Assembly (NCBI GenBank): GCA_004375785.1
Contig: SOKM01000213.1
Coordinates: 1-7,996 of the forward strand
Origin: Candidatus Cloacimonadota bacterium
GTDB taxonomy: Bacteria > Hydrothermota > E44-bin80
Reading direction: 5' to 3'
Length of the DNA: 7,996 nucleotides
Part shown: piece after piece, positions 6,654 through 7,996 of the stretch
Numbering within the stretch: position 1 is the stretch's first letter
Layout of the letters: every line of letters starts with the position of its first letter
Notes under the pieces: generated by a model
Told to the model about the DNA's origin: nothing
The model's database searches: none
The model's input: only the letters and a program-made list of their open reading frames with translations
Position numbers and translations under genes: made by a program

Positions 6654-7601
6654 TTAAACTTCACCCGTATAATTTTTGAACCATTTAACTGTCTCATCCA
6701 AACCAGTCTTTATATCCACCTGAGGTTCCCATGAAAGCATTTTTTTTGCCTTTGATATATCAGGTTTTCTGCATCTTGGATCATCCTCTGGCAGTTCTTT
6801 AAAAACAATCTCGATTTTTCGACCTGCAATTTCAGCAATGAGTTCTGCAAGCATCTTTATGCTTATCTCTTCAGGGTTTCCAAGATTAACTGGATAATGA
6901 TAATCCTTCAACATCAATCTGTAAATCCCTTCTATAAGGTCTGTTACATAACAGAAACTCCTCGTCTGCTCGCCCGTACCAAAAATTGTGAGAGGTTCGT
7001 CTTTAAGACATTGCATAATGAAGGTTGGAATAACCCTTCCATCGTCCGGTCTCATCTTAGGACCGAATGTATTGAAAATTCTGACTATTCTTGTATCTAT
7101 ATTATGGTATTTATGATATGCCATTACAAGAGCCTCTGCAAACCTTTTCGATTCATCATATACTCCCCGCGGCCCAATAGGGTTAACATAACCCCAGTAT
7201 TCCTCATTCTGTGGATGAACCTGAGGGTCTCCATAGACCTCGGACGTAGAAGCAAGAAGAAACTTTGCATTCTTCTTTTTTGCAAGACCAAGTGTATTAA
7301 GTGTCCCTACAGCACCAACCTTTAGTGTCTGAATGGGATATTTCAAATAATCAATTGGACTGGCTGGTGAAGCAAAATGGAGAACATAATCAACGTCTCC
7401 ATCAATATCAATAAATTTTGTAACATCCTGTTCTACAAATTTAAAATCTTCATTATCTATGAAGATTTTTATGTTTTCTCTTTTACCTGTAATAAGATTG
7501 TCAATTACAGTGACAGAATGACTCTTATTGAGCAGAAAAGCAGTAAAATGCGTGCCTATGAAACCAGCTCCGCCTGTCAATACAACTCTCATTCTCTCCA
7601 T
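6654..7601 (-). CDS. UDP-glucuronate decarboxylase-like NAD-dependent epimerase/dehydratase (UDP-xylose synthase)
   Basis: This is an extended short-chain dehydrogenase/reductase, 315 residues. It has the NAD-binding TGGAGFIG (9-16), a Ser/Glu-bearing LLASTSEVYGDP (115-126) and the catalytic YxxxK as Y148-K152. The HFASPASPIDY segment (75-85), the HPQNEEYWGYVNPIGPR segment (129-145), RIFNTFGPKM and GTGEQTRSFCYV strongly resemble UDP-xylose synthases, which convert UDP-glucuronate to UDP-xylose in the cytoplasm. A related dTDP- or GDP-sugar dehydratase is the alternative. The enzyme needs UDP-glucuronate, but no UDP-glucose dehydrogenase lies in the window, so that must be encoded elsewhere. 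It is the first gene of the operon. The ATG at 7601 has AAGGA (7607-7611) five nt upstream and gives the family's usual N-terminus. A TTG at 7643 extends the frame but lies in the -35 box and is rejected; ATG 7592 (MRVVLTGG) is a possible later start. Confidence 0.92.
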   Translation of the reverse strand: MERMRVVLTGGAGFIGTHFTAFLLNKSHSVTVIDNLITGKRENIKIFIDNEDFKFVEQDVTKFIDIDGDVDYVLHFASPASPIDYLKYPIQTLKVGAVGTLNTLGLAKKKNAKFLLASTSEVYGDPQVHPQNEEYWGYVNPIGPRGVYDESKRFAEALVMAYHKYHNIDTRIVRIFNTFGPKMRPDDGRVIPTFIMQCLKDEPLTIFGTGEQTRSFCYVTDLIEGIYRLMLKDYHYPVNLGNPEEISIKMLAELIAEIAGRKIEIVFKELPEDDPRCRKPDISKAKKMLSWEPQVDIKTGLDETVKWFKNYTGEV

Positions 7602-7614
7602 ATCTTTCCTTGAA

Positions 7615-7643
7615 ATAATACAAAATAAAAACCCATTTGTCAA
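7615..7643 (-). promoter_or_regulatory. Near-consensus sigma70-type promoter for the glycan operon
   Basis: Reading the minus strand, a perfect -35 TTGACA (7638-7643) is followed by exactly 17 nt and a -10 TATTAT (7615-7620, five of six consensus bases). Transcription would start near 7608, only about 7 nt before ATG 7601, so the mRNA leader would be very short and could lack part of the AAGGA at 7607-7611. The sequence just upstream is AT-rich. A 5-bp inverted repeat (ATAAG 7643-7647, CTTAT 7657-7661) touches the -35 box and could be an operator, but it is too short to rely on. Confidence 0.75.
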
Positions 7644-7767
7644 TAAGATTTTTATGCTTATCTGCTTAACTCACATTTTAATATTTTGCCTGAAAGGTTC
7701 ACTGTCTTGGAAAACATTTTGTTTGCCCGTGTTCCTTGTTTTGAATAGAAGCCTGCCTGTCAAGGTT

Positions 7768-7801
7768 GTCATTGCGAGGAGCGAAGCGACGTGGCAATCC
7801 C
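7768..7801. repeat. Dispersed-repeat-like element (CATTGCGAGGAGCGAAGCGA type)
   Basis: This GC-rich segment stands out from the AT-rich flanks. It begins GTCATTGCGAGGAGCGAAG and ends GTGGCAATCCC, with inverted ends ATTGC (7771-7775) and GCAAT (7794-7798). From memory, sequences of this type are interspersed in high copy in many bacterial genomes and often give spurious peptides such as ARSEATWQS. Only one copy is in this window, so the repeat status rests on that recollection. Confidence 0.65.
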
Positions 7802-7809
7802 ATATTCAC

Positions 7810-7881
7810 CGCAAAGCATGCCCTGAGTCCTCCGTTTCACTAGAGGACAGGCTCCGTCGAAGGGACGCAAAGCCCGCAGAG
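7810..7881. repeat. 9-nt-period CGCAAAG repeat split by a 47-bp element
   Basis: CGCAAAG occurs at 7810-7816 and 7866-7872, and CGCAGAG at 7875-7881. The last two are 9 nt apart. Removing 7817-7863 puts the first copy in the same 9-nt phase, giving three CGCAAAG-NN units. The intervening 47 bp begins CATGCCCTGAGTCCTC and ends CCGTCGAAGG; it resembles the CCCTGAG...TCGAAGGG dispersed repeats found in many genomes. It contains an inverted repeat, GTCCTC (7827-7832) with GAGGAC (7843-7848), inside an outer CCCT (7821-7824)/AGGG (7861-7864) pair. It looks like one repeat family nested in another. Confidence 0.6.
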
Positions 7882-7996
7882 TTTTTTTATTCACCACTTC
7901 TATTTTCTGTTTCTTTCTTCTATTTGCTGCATTTCCCCGATACACCGTTTCTCTGTTTCGCTTTCATATTTCATACATTTCCCAAGCCGTTGCAGA

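Larger units (their letters stand above)
7644..7996. other. Non-coding region upstream of the operon with repeats and pyrimidine-rich tract
   Basis: Beyond the promoter, 7644-7767 is AT-rich with no gene that I can support. Two GC-rich repeat-like elements follow (7768-7801 and 7810-7881). Positions 7881-7980 are about 78% pyrimidine on the plus strand, with TTTC recurring every few bases. I see no tRNA, rRNA, riboswitch or credible CDS. A plus-strand open frame from ATG 7654 runs off the edge but looks spurious. Confidence 0.6.

Noticed and set aside
6653..6697. ATG 6697 as start of the polyprenyl-phosphate mannose synthase-like gene
   Set aside because: It overlaps the upstream gene by 44 nt and adds 15 residues not typical of the family; GTG 6652 fits the family N-terminus and the operon's spacing.
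6897..7325. 142-codon plus-strand open frame
   Set aside because: It is antisense to the highly conserved UDP-glucuronate decarboxylase gene and has no family features.
7602..7643. TTG 7643 as start of the UDP-glucuronate decarboxylase-like gene
   Set aside because: It lies in the -35 box of the predicted promoter and adds 14 residues before the normal family start.
7758..7763. Second minus-strand TTGACA as a further promoter
   Set aside because: No acceptable -10 box lies 16-18 nt downstream.
7654..7995. Plus-strand open frame of 114 codons running off the right edge (starting MLICLTHILIF)
   Set aside because: It has no ribosome binding site and reads through dispersed-repeat-like sequence (the VIARSEATWQS type of spurious peptide) and a pyrimidine-rich tract that gives mostly Phe, Leu and Ser.

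Overview
The window is an AT-rich stretch of bacterial DNA holding one self-contained minus-strand operon of five genes, plus the end of a convergent plus-strand gene. The gene at the left edge and the last gene of the operon both encode secreted proteins ending in a type IX secretion (T9SS)/FlgD-like Ig sorting domain, with a YPNPF motif, a WDGRD motif and an AGVY/SGIY strand. That ending points to the Fibrobacteres-Chlorobi-Bacteroidetes superphylum or an uncultivated relative with similar surface proteins (WOR-3/Stahlbacteria, KSB1, Cloacimonadota). The assignment is an inference from domain style and base composition, and no rRNA or tRNA is present to confirm it.

Layout. Positions 2-1246 (+) hold the 3' part of a repeat protein made of about 51-53-residue units with a C-terminal sorting domain; an in-frame TGA at 44-46 interrupts the repeat frame. 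Positions 1247-1402 are a short convergent intergenic gap. From 7601 down to 1403 (-) run, in transcription order, a UDP-glucuronate decarboxylase-like enzyme, a polyprenyl-phosphate mannose synthase-like GT2, a rhamnosyltransferase-type GT2, a WbaP/WcaJ-type sugar-phosphate transferase, and a two-propeller secreted protein resembling PorZ. Positions 7602-7996 hold a near-consensus sigma70-type promoter, a cluster of dispersed-repeat-like sequences and a pyrimidine-rich tract, with no credible gene.

How the genes work together. Every junction in the operon is -1 to +2 nt (one TAATG overlap, otherwise gaps of 1-2 nt), so the five proteins are probably translationally coupled and made together. 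The first four can make UDP-xylose, a lipid-linked mannose, a sugar-phosphate-primed lipid carrier and a glycosyl extension: the core of a small surface-glycan pathway. The fifth is a secreted double-propeller protein with a sorting domain. In Porphyromonas gingivalis PorZ has this architecture and binds the anionic LPS to which T9SS cargo is attached. The most interesting idea here is therefore a compact locus that couples synthesis of an anchor glycan to the protein that presents it to the sortase. That is a hypothesis from domain architecture and gene order.
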